Positions 8,803 through 15,327 of a stretch of 41,011 nucleotides of DNA are shown piece by piece. Under the pieces are notes generated by a model. The model worked only from the letters and a program-made list of their open reading frames with translations, made no database searches and was not told where the DNA came from. This DNA comes from an uncultured bacterium (GTDB taxonomy: Bacteria > Vulcanimicrobiota > CADAWZ01): assembly GCA_902790465.1 (NCBI GenBank), contig CADASF010000013.1, positions 1-41,011 on the forward strand, given 5' to 3'. Positions within the stretch are counted from its first letter, which is position 1. Each line of letters opens with the position of its first letter. A program made the translations under genes and the position numbers.

Positions 8803-10713
8803 ATGAATAATACAGAAGAATTTGTAAAATCCGAAAAACTTAGAACTTTCCTTATGGGATTTAGATTTATTACCCTTTTGTTTCCAGTAGTTTTTAATTG
8901 GCTTATGTTGGATAGAGAAGGTGGATTTACTTCAATTGTACCTAATATTAATGGTAATATGAAAATTGCTATTATATTTCTTTTATTTGTTTATCATATA
9001 GTAGCATGTATTTGGATGATAAATTTTTATACTGACAGAAATAAAATAAAGTTTCTTATTATTGCAGATGTTATATTAGGAATGGCTGCAATTGTCCTTT
9101 TGGGAACTCCTTATTTTTTTGTTGGAATAGCTTTGCCTGCTCTTGAATCAAAATGTTTTTTTGAAAATATTGGGGCTAATAGTATATTGGGGCTTTGTGG
9201 AATTATATTTTTAGTTATTCTTTTAGGAGAATTGGGTAAAATAAATAACATAAATGTTGGTATTGATGAAACCCCAAAAAGTTTTACGGTTAAAGATATA
9301 ACACTTAATATTTGGGGAACTGCACAATTTTTTTTGGTTTTTGTTGTTCCTATTATTTGGGCTTATGATGTAGCAGTAAAAATTGAAAATGAAAAAAATC
9401 AAATTATTTTGAAAGCACAAGATGCTAAAAAAATGATAATTGAAGATACTGCTAAAGATAAAATGACAATGCAACAACTTATGAATGCTTTGAGTGAAAA
9501 AGAAAATGCAATTGAAGAATATCAAAATCAAATATTTAGATTAAAAGAAGAAGCTGAGCAAAATTATAGGAAATATAATGAACAGAAAAATCAATTTGCC
9601 ACACAAAATGAAAGTTTTAGAGCAAAAGAAAATGAACTTACTACAAGTTTTGACAATAAATTGAAAAAAGTTCAACAAGATAATGCTGAGCTTGCAATGA
9701 ATTTGAAAAAAGCTGAAAATTTAATAAGTGTTACTGTTGATTTAAATAAAAGTCTCAATTTACAAGAGGCTTATGTTTCTGTTGTTGAACATTTGATTAA
9801 ATTAGTTCCTGTTCAAACTTGTATTTTGTTTATGCTTGATACTGTTGACAAGAGAACTGAAATTTTTGCTGAGATGGTTTATAGTCCTTATTCTGAATAT
9901 TTTAAGAATTTCAGTGTAAAAATTGGATATGGAATAGTTGGAATTGCAGCTGAAATGCAGAGAATTTTTAGAATAGATAATTCGATTATTGATATTGATG
10001 GAAAAGAATATAGAGGGCTTTTGGATGATGAAAGAAGTGCCTTGATTGTTCCAATTTCTTATGAAGAGGAACTTTTAGGTCTATTTTATCTTGGCAAAGA
10101 AGAAGTATCTGCGTTCGATGAAGAGACTACAGAACTTGTAAAATCTTATGCAGATATTTCTGCAGTTACACTTCAAAATGCACAGTTATTCCAAAAAACC
10201 ATATCTGGTGGCATGTTTGACGATTTGACAGGATTTTATAATGCCGTTTATTTCAATGAAAGATTTGGAGAAGAAATCAATAGAAGCAAGAGATATAGAA
10301 TTGAACTTGGAATTGTGCTTGTTGAGATCGATAACTTCGTACCATTGACAGATGAATTTGGCTCTAATTGGTCTGAAGATGTTTTGAAAGAAGTTTCTGA
10401 AGTTATAAGAGAACAAGTCAGAGATACTGATATAACTGCTCGAATTCAAGCAGGTCAATTTGTTATAATTTTATTACAGAGTGATAGAAGAAATTCTTAT
10501 ATAATTGCAGAGAAAATAAGAGCTTCTTTTGAGAGAAAGAATATGACGAGAATGCGTCGTTCAAGAGCTTCAACTACAATTTCTGTTGGTGTATCTATGT
10601 TCCCACAAGATGCACAAGACAAAACATCACTTATTTCATCTGTTGAAGATGCTTTAAATATATCCAAGACACATGGTGGAAATAAGACATTTGTTACAGG
10701 TATGAGAGTATAA
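8803..10713 (+). CDS. membrane GAF-GGDEF protein with degenerate GGDEF motif
   Basis: A 636-residue sensor-like protein. Residues 1 to about 205 hold five or six transmembrane segments. Next comes a coiled coil (about 205-305), then a GAF domain (about 310-465, including VGIAAEMQRIFRIDN and ALIVPISYEEELLGLFYLGKEE), then a GGDEF-fold domain (about 470-635, beginning DDLTGFYNAVYF). The catalytic signature is replaced: where diguanylate cyclases have GGDEF after AR, this has ARIQAGQFVIIL. The upstream metal motif is EIDNF rather than DIDxF. It therefore probably lacks cyclase activity and may act as a nucleotide-binding or signal-relay domain. The start is the ATG at 8803 behind TTGGGG; a TTG at 8788 is possible. 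Confidence 0.88.
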   Translation: MNNTEEFVKSEKLRTFLMGFRFITLLFPVVFNWLMLDREGGFTSIVPNINGNMKIAIIFLLFVYHIVACIWMINFYTDRNKIKFLIIADVILGMAAIVLLGTPYFFVGIALPALESKCFFENIGANSILGLCGIIFLVILLGELGKINNINVGIDETPKSFTVKDITLNIWGTAQFFLVFVVPIIWAYDVAVKIENEKNQIILKAQDAKKMIIEDTAKDKMTMQQLMNALSEKENAIEEYQNQIFRLKEEAEQNYRKYNEQKNQFATQNESFRAKENELTTSFDNKLKKVQQDNAELAMNLKKAENLISVTVDLNKSLNLQEAYVSVVEHLIKLVPVQTCILFMLDTVDKRTEIFAEMVYSPYSEYFKNFSVKIGYGIVGIAAEMQRIFRIDNSIIDIDGKEYRGLLDDERSALIVPISYEEELLGLFYLGKEEVSAFDEETTELVKSYADISAVTLQNAQLFQKTISGGMFDDLTGFYNAVYFNERFGEEINRSKRYRIELGIVLVEIDNFVPLTDEFGSNWSEDVLKEVSEVIREQVRDTDITARIQAGQFVIILLQSDRRNSYIIAEKIRASFERKNMTRMRRSRASTTISVGVSMFPQDAQDKTSLISSVEDALNISKTHGGNKTFVTGMRV

Positions 10714-10734
10714 TAGTATTTTTAGGATTTTAAA

Positions 10735-10767
10735 AAAGTGTGAAACTTGATATTTCACACTTTTTTT
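10735..10767 (+). terminator. rho-independent terminator after the GAF-GGDEF gene
   Basis: AAAGTGTGAAA (10735-10745) pairs with TTTCACACTTT (10753-10763), with a 7-base loop and a T7 run. It lies 22 bases past the stop codon. Confidence 0.9.
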
Positions 10768-10788
10768 ATAGAATAGAGAGGGGAGAAA

Positions 10789-11262
10789 ATGATTTGTCCT
10801 CAATGTGGATTTGAATTGAAATTTTATGAAGATAAATGTCCTTTATGTGAACATAAATTAGAACAAAAAGATTATGACGAAAATAATAAACAAGTTAAAG
10901 CTGAATCTAAGGTAACATTATTAGACAATATAAAGGATATTATATTTGGAAAAGATGAAACTTCAATTTATAGAAAAATAATTTTGTTTCTGTTTCTTAT
11001 TCTTCTTATTCTTGCAATATTATTTGTTATTGGAGCATTTGTTCCATCAATAGGTCATTTTATGGATTGTTTTTGTGAATTATTTGGTAAATTATATGAT
11101 TCTTTTTGGTCGTTATTTGGATTGAAACCGCCTCAACCATCTATTAACCCTAATAATAAGGGTGATATAAGAAGGATATTTACAGGGGTAATTATTATTG
11201 TTATTATTAATTACTTATTTGTAAAAGCGAAGTATGTTTTTAATAAAGAATACTATAAATAG
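10789..11262 (+). CDS. zinc-ribbon membrane protein
   Basis: A 157-residue protein of unknown function. It starts with a rubredoxin-like zinc ribbon, CPQCG then CPLCEHK (residues 3-20). Two or three hydrophobic segments follow (about 64-86, 88-110 and 130-150), separated by a proline/asparagine-rich linker (KPPQPSINPNN). GGGGAG precedes the ATG. It is 14 bases upstream of the M23 peptidase and probably cotranscribed with it. Several other zinc-ribbon membrane proteins occur in this window. Confidence 0.75.
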   Translation: MICPQCGFELKFYEDKCPLCEHKLEQKDYDENNKQVKAESKVTLLDNIKDIIFGKDETSIYRKIILFLFLILLILAILFVIGAFVPSIGHFMDCFCELFGKLYDSFWSLFGLKPPQPSINPNNKGDIRRIFTGVIIIVIINYLFVKAKYVFNKEYYK

Positions 11263-11276
11263 ACTGGAGAGAGAAT

Positions 11277-12152
11277 ATGACACGATATTTAAAATTTGTT
11301 TTTGTCTTATTGATTTCTTTTGTATTTTTGTTTGGAAATTCGAATGGAAATTCGAAATATTCACTTGTTTTAAAAGGTGAATTTACTCAGGGAAGTATTC
11401 TATTTGCTGAAGTAAATGGAGTTTCACAAGAAGCAAAAGGAACTGTTACTTTTAACAATAATGAATATGATTTTGAAAACGATAAAAATACATTATTTAC
11501 AAGTATTCCTGTTGGTCTTCCAACAAAACCTGGGGACTATAAAGTAGATGTTAATATAGAAGAAAATGGAAATAAATATTCGTTTTCAAGAACAATAAGT
11601 ATTAAATCAAAATCCTATGGAACTCAACAACTTTGGATGTCAGAAGATCAACTTGCAAAATATGATAATCCACAGGCGGACAGAGATAATGATGCTATTT
11701 TAGAGGCATTGAAATCTGATGTTGAAGATATTGAATGGGAAAGTCAATTTATAAAGCCTGTTCAAGGTAGAACTTCTACAGGATATGGTCTTAGAAGATA
11801 TTATAATGATGATCCTGAGCCTGAATTTCATAAGGGAATCGATATAGCTTCTTGGAATGGTTATAATGTAGTTGCACCACAAAATGCAATTGTTGTTATG
11901 GCAAAAGAGAATTTAATTCTTCATGGAACAGTCATTGTTTTAGATCACGGCAGAGGAGTTGGAAGTTTATATCTTCATTTGGGTTCTATTTCTGTTAAAG
12001 AGGGACAGTATGTAAAGCAGGGACAGGTAATTGGCACTATTGGCTCATCAGGTGCATCAACTGGACCACATCTTCACTGGGCAACATATAGTCACGGAGT
12101 ACCTGTAAATCCTTGGCAATTATTTGCAGTTCCTTCATCTTGGATAAAATAG
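11277..12152 (+). CDS. secreted M23 family metallopeptidase (LytM-type)
   Basis: A 291-residue protein. The signal peptide is residues 1 to about 24 (FVFVLLISFVFLFG). Residues about 28-115 form a beta-rich Ig-like domain. The C-terminal M23 domain (about 160-285) keeps the zinc ligands: H and D of FHKGIDIA (about residue 185) and the HxH of GPHLHW (about 263), plus SLYLHLGSI and GQVIGTIGSSG. M23 enzymes cut peptide cross-links in murein or act as scaffolds when degenerate; here the ligands look intact. GGAGAG precedes the ATG. The stop is 17 bases before the GTG start of the R-M subunit M gene, so read-through transcription into that gene is possible. Confidence 0.92.
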   Translation: MTRYLKFVFVLLISFVFLFGNSNGNSKYSLVLKGEFTQGSILFAEVNGVSQEAKGTVTFNNNEYDFENDKNTLFTSIPVGLPTKPGDYKVDVNIEENGNKYSFSRTISIKSKSYGTQQLWMSEDQLAKYDNPQADRDNDAILEALKSDVEDIEWESQFIKPVQGRTSTGYGLRRYYNDDPEPEFHKGIDIASWNGYNVVAPQNAIVVMAKENLILHGTVIVLDHGRGVGSLYLHLGSISVKEGQYVKQGQVIGTIGSSGASTGPHLHWATYSHGVPVNPWQLFAVPSSWIK

Positions 12153-12169
12153 AGCTATGGGGGACAAAA

Positions 12170-12817
12170 GTGAAAGAGCTTATAGATTTTAAATCTTATC
12201 CTGTTAATAATATGCTTTCTGATTTGTTGAAGGATAAGACAACGAAGAAAAATATTATTTTTGCCACGAGTGATTATGATGATGAAAAATTGGGAATAAA
12301 TGAGAAATCAGAAATAACTGTTGATATTCTTTCTCGTTCAGATTTATCTCTTATTCAGCCAAGAATTTGTAAAAGTTTTGAAGAACAGACAGAGAGAACG
12401 AGGAAAAAAGCAGAAGTTTTTACTCCTTCGTGGATTTGTAATAAGATGAACAACCAATTTGATATTGAATGGTTTGGTCGTGAGGGAGTTTTTAACAAAA
12501 CGGAAAATCAAGATTGGGAAGTAACATCTGAGCTTGTTTATTTTGAAAATTCTGATGATTGGCAAAAATATATAAAAACAACTTGTTTGGAAATTGCTTG
12601 TGGCGAAGCTCCGTTTATTGTGTCGAGGTATGATGTTTCAAGTGGAGATATGATTCCTATCAATAGGCGAATAGGGATTTTGGATAGAAAACTTAGGGTT
12701 GTCAGTGAAAATACTGATAACGAGGCTGATTGGCTAAATTGGGCTTTTTCTTCTTATAAAGCTGTCTATCTATATCGTGAATTGATTTCGTCCAGTCGAT
12801 ATCCGACTTGTCTGTAA
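12170..12817 (+). CDS. R-M methylase subunit M, N-terminal part (gene cut by inversion)
   Basis: The start is the GTG at 12170, six bases after GGGGGA. The sequence matches the N-terminal two thirds of the protein usually named restriction endonuclease subunit M: ERTRKKAEVFTPSWICNKMNN, the SAM-binding motif I-like TCLEIACGEAPFIVSRYD, then RIGILDRKLRVVSENTDNEADWLNWAF. Family-type sequence ends exactly at SYKAVY (200 codons, to 12769); the following 15 residues are unrelated and encode the reverse of the NPPY gene. The missing rest, beginning GYELQGDNLLIARINLLL, is on the opposite strand at 14939-15247 in the matching phase. Rejoined, the protein would be 302 residues. As it stands the gene product is truncated and probably inactive. 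Confidence 0.85.
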   Translation: MKELIDFKSYPVNNMLSDLLKDKTTKKNIIFATSDYDDEKLGINEKSEITVDILSRSDLSLIQPRICKSFEEQTERTRKKAEVFTPSWICNKMNNQFDIEWFGREGVFNKTENQDWEVTSELVYFENSDDWQKYIKTTCLEIACGEAPFIVSRYDVSSGDMIPINRRIGILDRKLRVVSENTDNEADWLNWAFSSYKAVYLYRELISSSRYPTCL

Positions 12818-13724
12818 AGTCCTGTAGAGGGACAAATCGCCATTTTTCAGGTGGATTATCTTGTGTTACTTTTAATACTCCCAATAAAGCTCTTGCAAAT
12901 TTTGATTTAACATATTTTAATGCAGATTGTGTTTCACTTAGTGAATCAAATGCTCCAATCATTATAAATGATTGAGTAACTCCAATTAGGGGCTTCCCAA
13001 TTAATGGTTCTCCGATTAAAGGTGTAGATGAAACCTCTCCTATAGCTCCACTACCATTAGATTTAGGCAAGATTACTTTATATTTATATAAATTACTGAC
13101 TTTATTTACATAGTCTTTCCTTAGATATTTATAAACTCTTTCGTTATTTTCTCTTCCCAAAATTTGTATATATTCTCTATTGTCATTAGGTTTTTCATCA
13201 TAAAAAATTTGTGGCAATTTTAAAAAAATATTTGTTCGTAAATCAAAAGAAGCTCCAACCAAATTTACTGATTCAGGAATTTCTTGTTTTAAAACATCTG
13301 TGAAACGATATGGAACTGCTCCTATCATTATTTCTGAAATGCTTTTGTTTAATTTTTTATTTACTTTTTTTAAAATATTATTTAATTCTTTATATGGAGT
13401 AAATACTTTTATTGCTCCAAAATTTTTTTCTTTATCTCTATATGTAATTGCAACTCCACCTTTTACATCGGTGTTTTTAAAAACTTTTGAACTATCTGCC
13501 TCATATTCAAGAACTTTAAAATGTGGATCATTTAACAATTTTTCATTCCAAACTTTAGGAGTATTACCAGCATTAAACAAAAATCTTGCAGGAGTTACTA
13601 ACTCAACTTTATCTGCCATTTCATAAGCTACTTCCATAAATTTATCATATATAGAAGGCTGGCGTCCATTGTCTTCTTTTTCTTCTTGATAAGGCGGATT
13701 TCCAATAACAAAATCAAATTTCAT
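12702..13724 (-). CDS. Eco57I-type N6-adenine methylase (NPPY) subunit, C-terminus replaced by inversion
   Basis: A 340-residue reading frame. It begins MKFDFVIGNPPYQEE, the catalytic NPPY motif IV of N6-adenine methyltransferases. PARFLFNAGNTPKVWN and KGGVAITYRD follow, as in Eco57I-type restriction-modification methylases. A region around IGEPLIGKPLIG may belong to target recognition. It has no motif I of its own, so SAM binding probably comes from a partner subunit. Family sequence runs to DIDRQLYKK (12750), then is replaced by an unrelated tail that reads the subunit M gene backwards. The expected end, YNLSQDEIDFIETNVKEMN, is encoded on the plus strand at 15268-15327 in the matching phase. 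Rejoined, the protein is 344 residues. GAGAGG precedes the ATG at 13724. Confidence 0.87.
   Translation of the reverse strand: MKFDFVIGNPPYQEEKEDNGRQPSIYDKFMEVAYEMADKVELVTPARFLFNAGNTPKVWNEKLLNDPHFKVLEYEADSSKVFKNTDVKGGVAITYRDKEKNFGAIKVFTPYKELNNILKKVNKKLNKSISEIMIGAVPYRFTDVLKQEIPESVNLVGASFDLRTNIFLKLPQIFYDEKPNDNREYIQILGRENNERVYKYLRKDYVNKVSNLYKYKVILPKSNGSGAIGEVSSTPLIGEPLIGKPLIGVTQSFIMIGAFDSLSETQSALKYVKSKFARALLGVLKVTQDNPPEKWRFVPLQDFTDKSDIDWTKSIHDIDRQLYKKKKPNLANQPRYQYFH
12750..12769 (+). repeat. left inverted repeat of the R-M inversion
   Basis: CTTCTTATAAAGCTGTCTAT, identical over 20 bases to the reverse complement of 15248-15267. On the plus strand it encodes SYKAVY of subunit M. On the minus strand it encodes DRQLYKK of the NPPY subunit. 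Homology to both proteins breaks at its edges. Confidence 0.9.
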
Positions 13725-13858
13725 ATTTTTTCCTCTCGTTTTCTTCTTTTATTTTTTGTCCAATTACTCTTACGGAAAACAATTTTTGTTATTAATTTTG
13801 CAGTTAAATAATTTTCAAAAATAAGTAAATAAAAATTTGCTGTAAACTATCCAATATA

Positions 13859-14068
13859 TGCCTGTATACTGCCACTTTGTCATTGCGAGGCTTTAGCCGT
13901 GGCAATCTAAGCCTGTAAATTATTATTTACTTAAAAATTGAGTCGATTGCCTTTATTTATCCAATTTCTGCCTGGTCTATTTAATAAATTACTAAATTTA
14001 AATTAAGTGGTTGAGATTGCCACGGTCGCACAGCTCCCTCGCAATGACATCGCCCCTAAATACAGGCA
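13859..14068. repeat. MITE-like palindromic element (TGCCTGTAT ends)
   Basis: Both ends carry TGCCTGTAT / ATACAGGCA (13859-13867, 14060-14068) followed inward by GTCATTGCGAGG (13879-13890) and its partner CTCGCAATGAC. Further inward GTGGCAATCT pairs with AGATTGCCAC. The GTCATTGCGAG..GCAATCT core resembles dispersed palindromes seen in many bacterial genomes. About 115 bases of the left part recur inverted at 18519-18636. No coding capacity. Confidence 0.7.
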
Positions 14069-14113
14069 GTTTGAGTAGATTGTAAAACTGCACTATTTAA
14101 CAAATAATACAAA

Positions 14114-14258
14114 GTTTTGGGGTATAATAAAGGGAACGATTTCAATTTTCTATAGTAGTTTCTATAAAAATGCACTTAGAAAAAGAATGGTTATTTTTTT
14201 TAATTATACATAAACCTTGGGGTAAAATTGTTTAGTGAGTCTTATTATACACCAAAAC
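14114..14258. repeat. short element with 17-bp inverted terminal repeats
   Basis: GTTTTGGGGTATAATAA (14114-14130) is matched, with one mismatch, by TTATTATACACCAAAAC (14242-14258). The 111 bases between show no reading frame. It looks like a small nonautonomous insertion, but I see only this copy. Confidence 0.5.
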
Positions 14259-14319
14259 TAAAACTTGCAATTTCGTCACAAGTAGAAAGAAATATTAGCA
14301 AAAAACACTAAATAAGATA

Positions 14320-14400
14320 AATGTTATTTTGTGAGAAAAAGCGAACAACATCATGAGCTTGCGAGTGTTTAGAGTGAGCTTTTTCAAACAAAGTAACATT
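14320..14400. repeat. long imperfect hairpin, 27-base arms
   Basis: Arms 14320-14346 and 14374-14400 match at 22 of 27 positions (AATGTTA..GAAAAAGC / GCTTTTTC..TAACATT) around a 27-base loop. It is noncoding and lies just downstream of the Rpn-like gene on its strand. It could fold in RNA or be another nonautonomous palindromic element. Confidence 0.5.
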
Positions 14401-14447
14401 CGGCTAAAAATAAAAAAATAGTATTTTTGAAAATTTTCTTCTCGCCT

Positions 14448-14789
14448 TTAGAGGGTATTTAACTGTGCCAAATAAAAATCATGTTCTTCCTGTGGAATTT
14501 TTAAAGCCTTCATTGCTTTTTCAGCTGTTATATTCATAGTCTCCATTATTGATTTTATACTATTTAACAATGATTTAGCCATTCCGAGCTTTTCGCCCTC
14601 GGCTTTGCCTTTAGCAATTCCAAGCTTTTCGCCCTCGGCTTTGCCCTTAGCAATTCCAAGCTTTTCGCCCTCGGCTTTGCCCTTAGCAATATATTTATCT
14701 TTGTTCTGTTTTATATATTTATCCGCAGTTTTTTTCAATAAACTTGATATTTCCATTCTTCCCTTTTTCTTTTTTGTACTTTTTTTCAT
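14448..14789 (-). CDS. short Rpn-type nuclease C-terminal remnant with 12-residue repeats
   Basis: A 113-residue, lysine-rich helical protein. Three copies of AKGKAEGEKLGI (about residues 34-70) sit in a C-terminal part (SIKSIMETMNITAEKAMKAL..PQEEHDFYLAQL) like the tails of Rpn/PD-(D/E)XK family transposase-like proteins. In those proteins an xGxxEGxxxG coiled repeat follows the nuclease domain. The catalytic nuclease domain is absent, so this is a remnant or a short stand-alone product (Rpn genes are known to encode such short C-terminal proteins from internal starts). It lies inside the inverted segment, and in the restored orientation would sit between the two methylase genes. Confidence 0.6.
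   Translation of the reverse strand: MKKSTKKKKGRMEISSLLKKTADKYIKQNKDKYIAKGKAEGEKLGIAKGKAEGEKLGIAKGKAEGEKLGMAKSLLNSIKSIMETMNITAEKAMKALKIPQEEHDFYLAQLNTL
14581..14688 (-). repeat. 36-bp tandem repeat, three copies, in frame
   Basis: Three near-identical 36-base units (14581-14616, 14617-14652, 14653-14688) encode the AKGKAEGEKLGI repeats of the Rpn-like protein. A unit length divisible by three means copy-number change would keep the frame. Confidence 0.85.
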
Positions 14790-14860
14790 ACCCCATAACC
14801 CATTTTTATTTATTGCTCTCTAATATTTATTTTACCACAATATGTGCTAAATTACAATAA

Positions 14861-14932
14861 AAAAGGGACTGTGAAAAAGTATTTTTTTATATAATTAATG
14901 ACATCTATTCTATTTACTTTTTTCACAGCCCC
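14861..14932 (-). terminator. long-stem terminator after the subunit M C-terminal fragment
   Basis: GGGACTGTGAAAAAGTA (14865-14881) pairs with TACTTTTTTCACAGCCCC (14915-14932), with one bulged base, around a 33-base loop. On the minus strand a T6 run follows. It starts six bases after the stop of the fragment at 14939. In the flipped orientation it would end subunit M transcription. Confidence 0.7.
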
Positions 14933-14938
14933 TTCGGT

Positions 14939-15280
14939 TTACTTCTTCAAATCCCTATATTTTATCTCTTTGTTATTTTCCCAATCAAATACCACACAAT
15001 CTACTTCATCATCTTTTTTTTCTACTCCAAATAATAGCAACTGACCTTGATTTTCACAAGGCTTTTTAAAAGGAATCGTCTCAGTTATTCCGTCCATCTG
15101 CCAAAAATTCCAAGTAATAATATCCACAATTTCTCTCAATTCTTCATTTTTTGGATCACGATTCCATTTGTCTTTCATATATTCAACAAATGTCAAAAGT
15201 AGGTTTATTCGAGCAATAAGTAGGTTATCGCCTTGAAGTTCGTATCCATAGACAGCTTTATAAGAAGTACAATCTTTCAC
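14939..15280 (-). pseudogene. R-M methylase subunit M, C-terminal part (other side of the inversion)
   Basis: The reading frame shows 113 residues. From SYKAVYGYELQGDNLLIARI onward (GDNLLIARINLLLTFVEY, then DIITWNFWQMDGITETIPF and the C-terminal DWENNKEIKYRDLKK) it is the C-terminal third of restriction endonuclease subunit M. The first five residues (MKDCT) come from the reverse strand of the NPPY gene end and are not family sequence. It lacks motif I, which is in the fragment starting at 12170. The two fragments share SYKAVY at the 20-bp inverted repeat and are in the same phase when the segment is flipped. I see no proper ribosome binding site for it in this orientation. Probably not expressed or not functional alone. 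Confidence 0.85.
15248..15267 (-). repeat. right inverted repeat of the R-M inversion
   Basis: ATAGACAGCTTTATAAGAAG on the plus strand is the exact reverse complement of 12750-12769. It is embedded in the detached ends of both methylase genes. Confidence 0.9.
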
Positions 15281-15327
15281 AAGACGAGATCGACTTTATA
15301 GAGACAAATGTAAAAGAAATGAACTGA
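15248..15327 (+). pseudogene. detached C-terminus of the NPPY methylase subunit
   Basis: In frame this reads RQLYKKYNLSQDEIDFIETN then VKEMN and TGA at 15325-15327. It is the family's typical C-terminus and continues the NPPY gene (12702-13724, minus strand) in the correct phase once the segment is flipped. No start codon or ribosome binding site precedes it here. Its TGA overlaps the ATG of the helicase (TGATG), a coupling that only makes sense if the NPPY gene is upstream on this strand. Confidence 0.88.

Larger units (their letters stand above)
12770..15247. mobile_element. invertible (inverted) 2,478-bp segment inside the R-M operon
   Basis: Bounded by the perfect 20-bp inverted repeats at 12750-12769 and 15248-15267. 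Reversing it in silico joins 12170-12769 to 15247-14939, giving an intact 302-codon subunit M plus stop. It also joins 13724-12750 to 15268-15327, giving an intact 344-codon NPPY subunit whose TGA overlaps the ATG of the helicase. Both reading phases fit exactly. The segment also carries the Rpn-like small gene and three palindromic elements. No recombinase gene is present in the window, so whether this is a reversible switch or a fixed inversion is inference. Confidence 0.85.

Noticed and set aside
12113-12169. Upstream TTG extension of subunit M
   Set aside because: It would overlap the end of the M23 gene; the GTG at 12170 has a strong ribosome binding site (GGGGGA) and homologues start there.
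12702-12817. Overlapping genes on opposite strands as a natural dual-coding region
   Set aside because: Homology of both frames ends at the 20-bp repeat; the overlap is a by-product of the inversion, not a conserved overlap.
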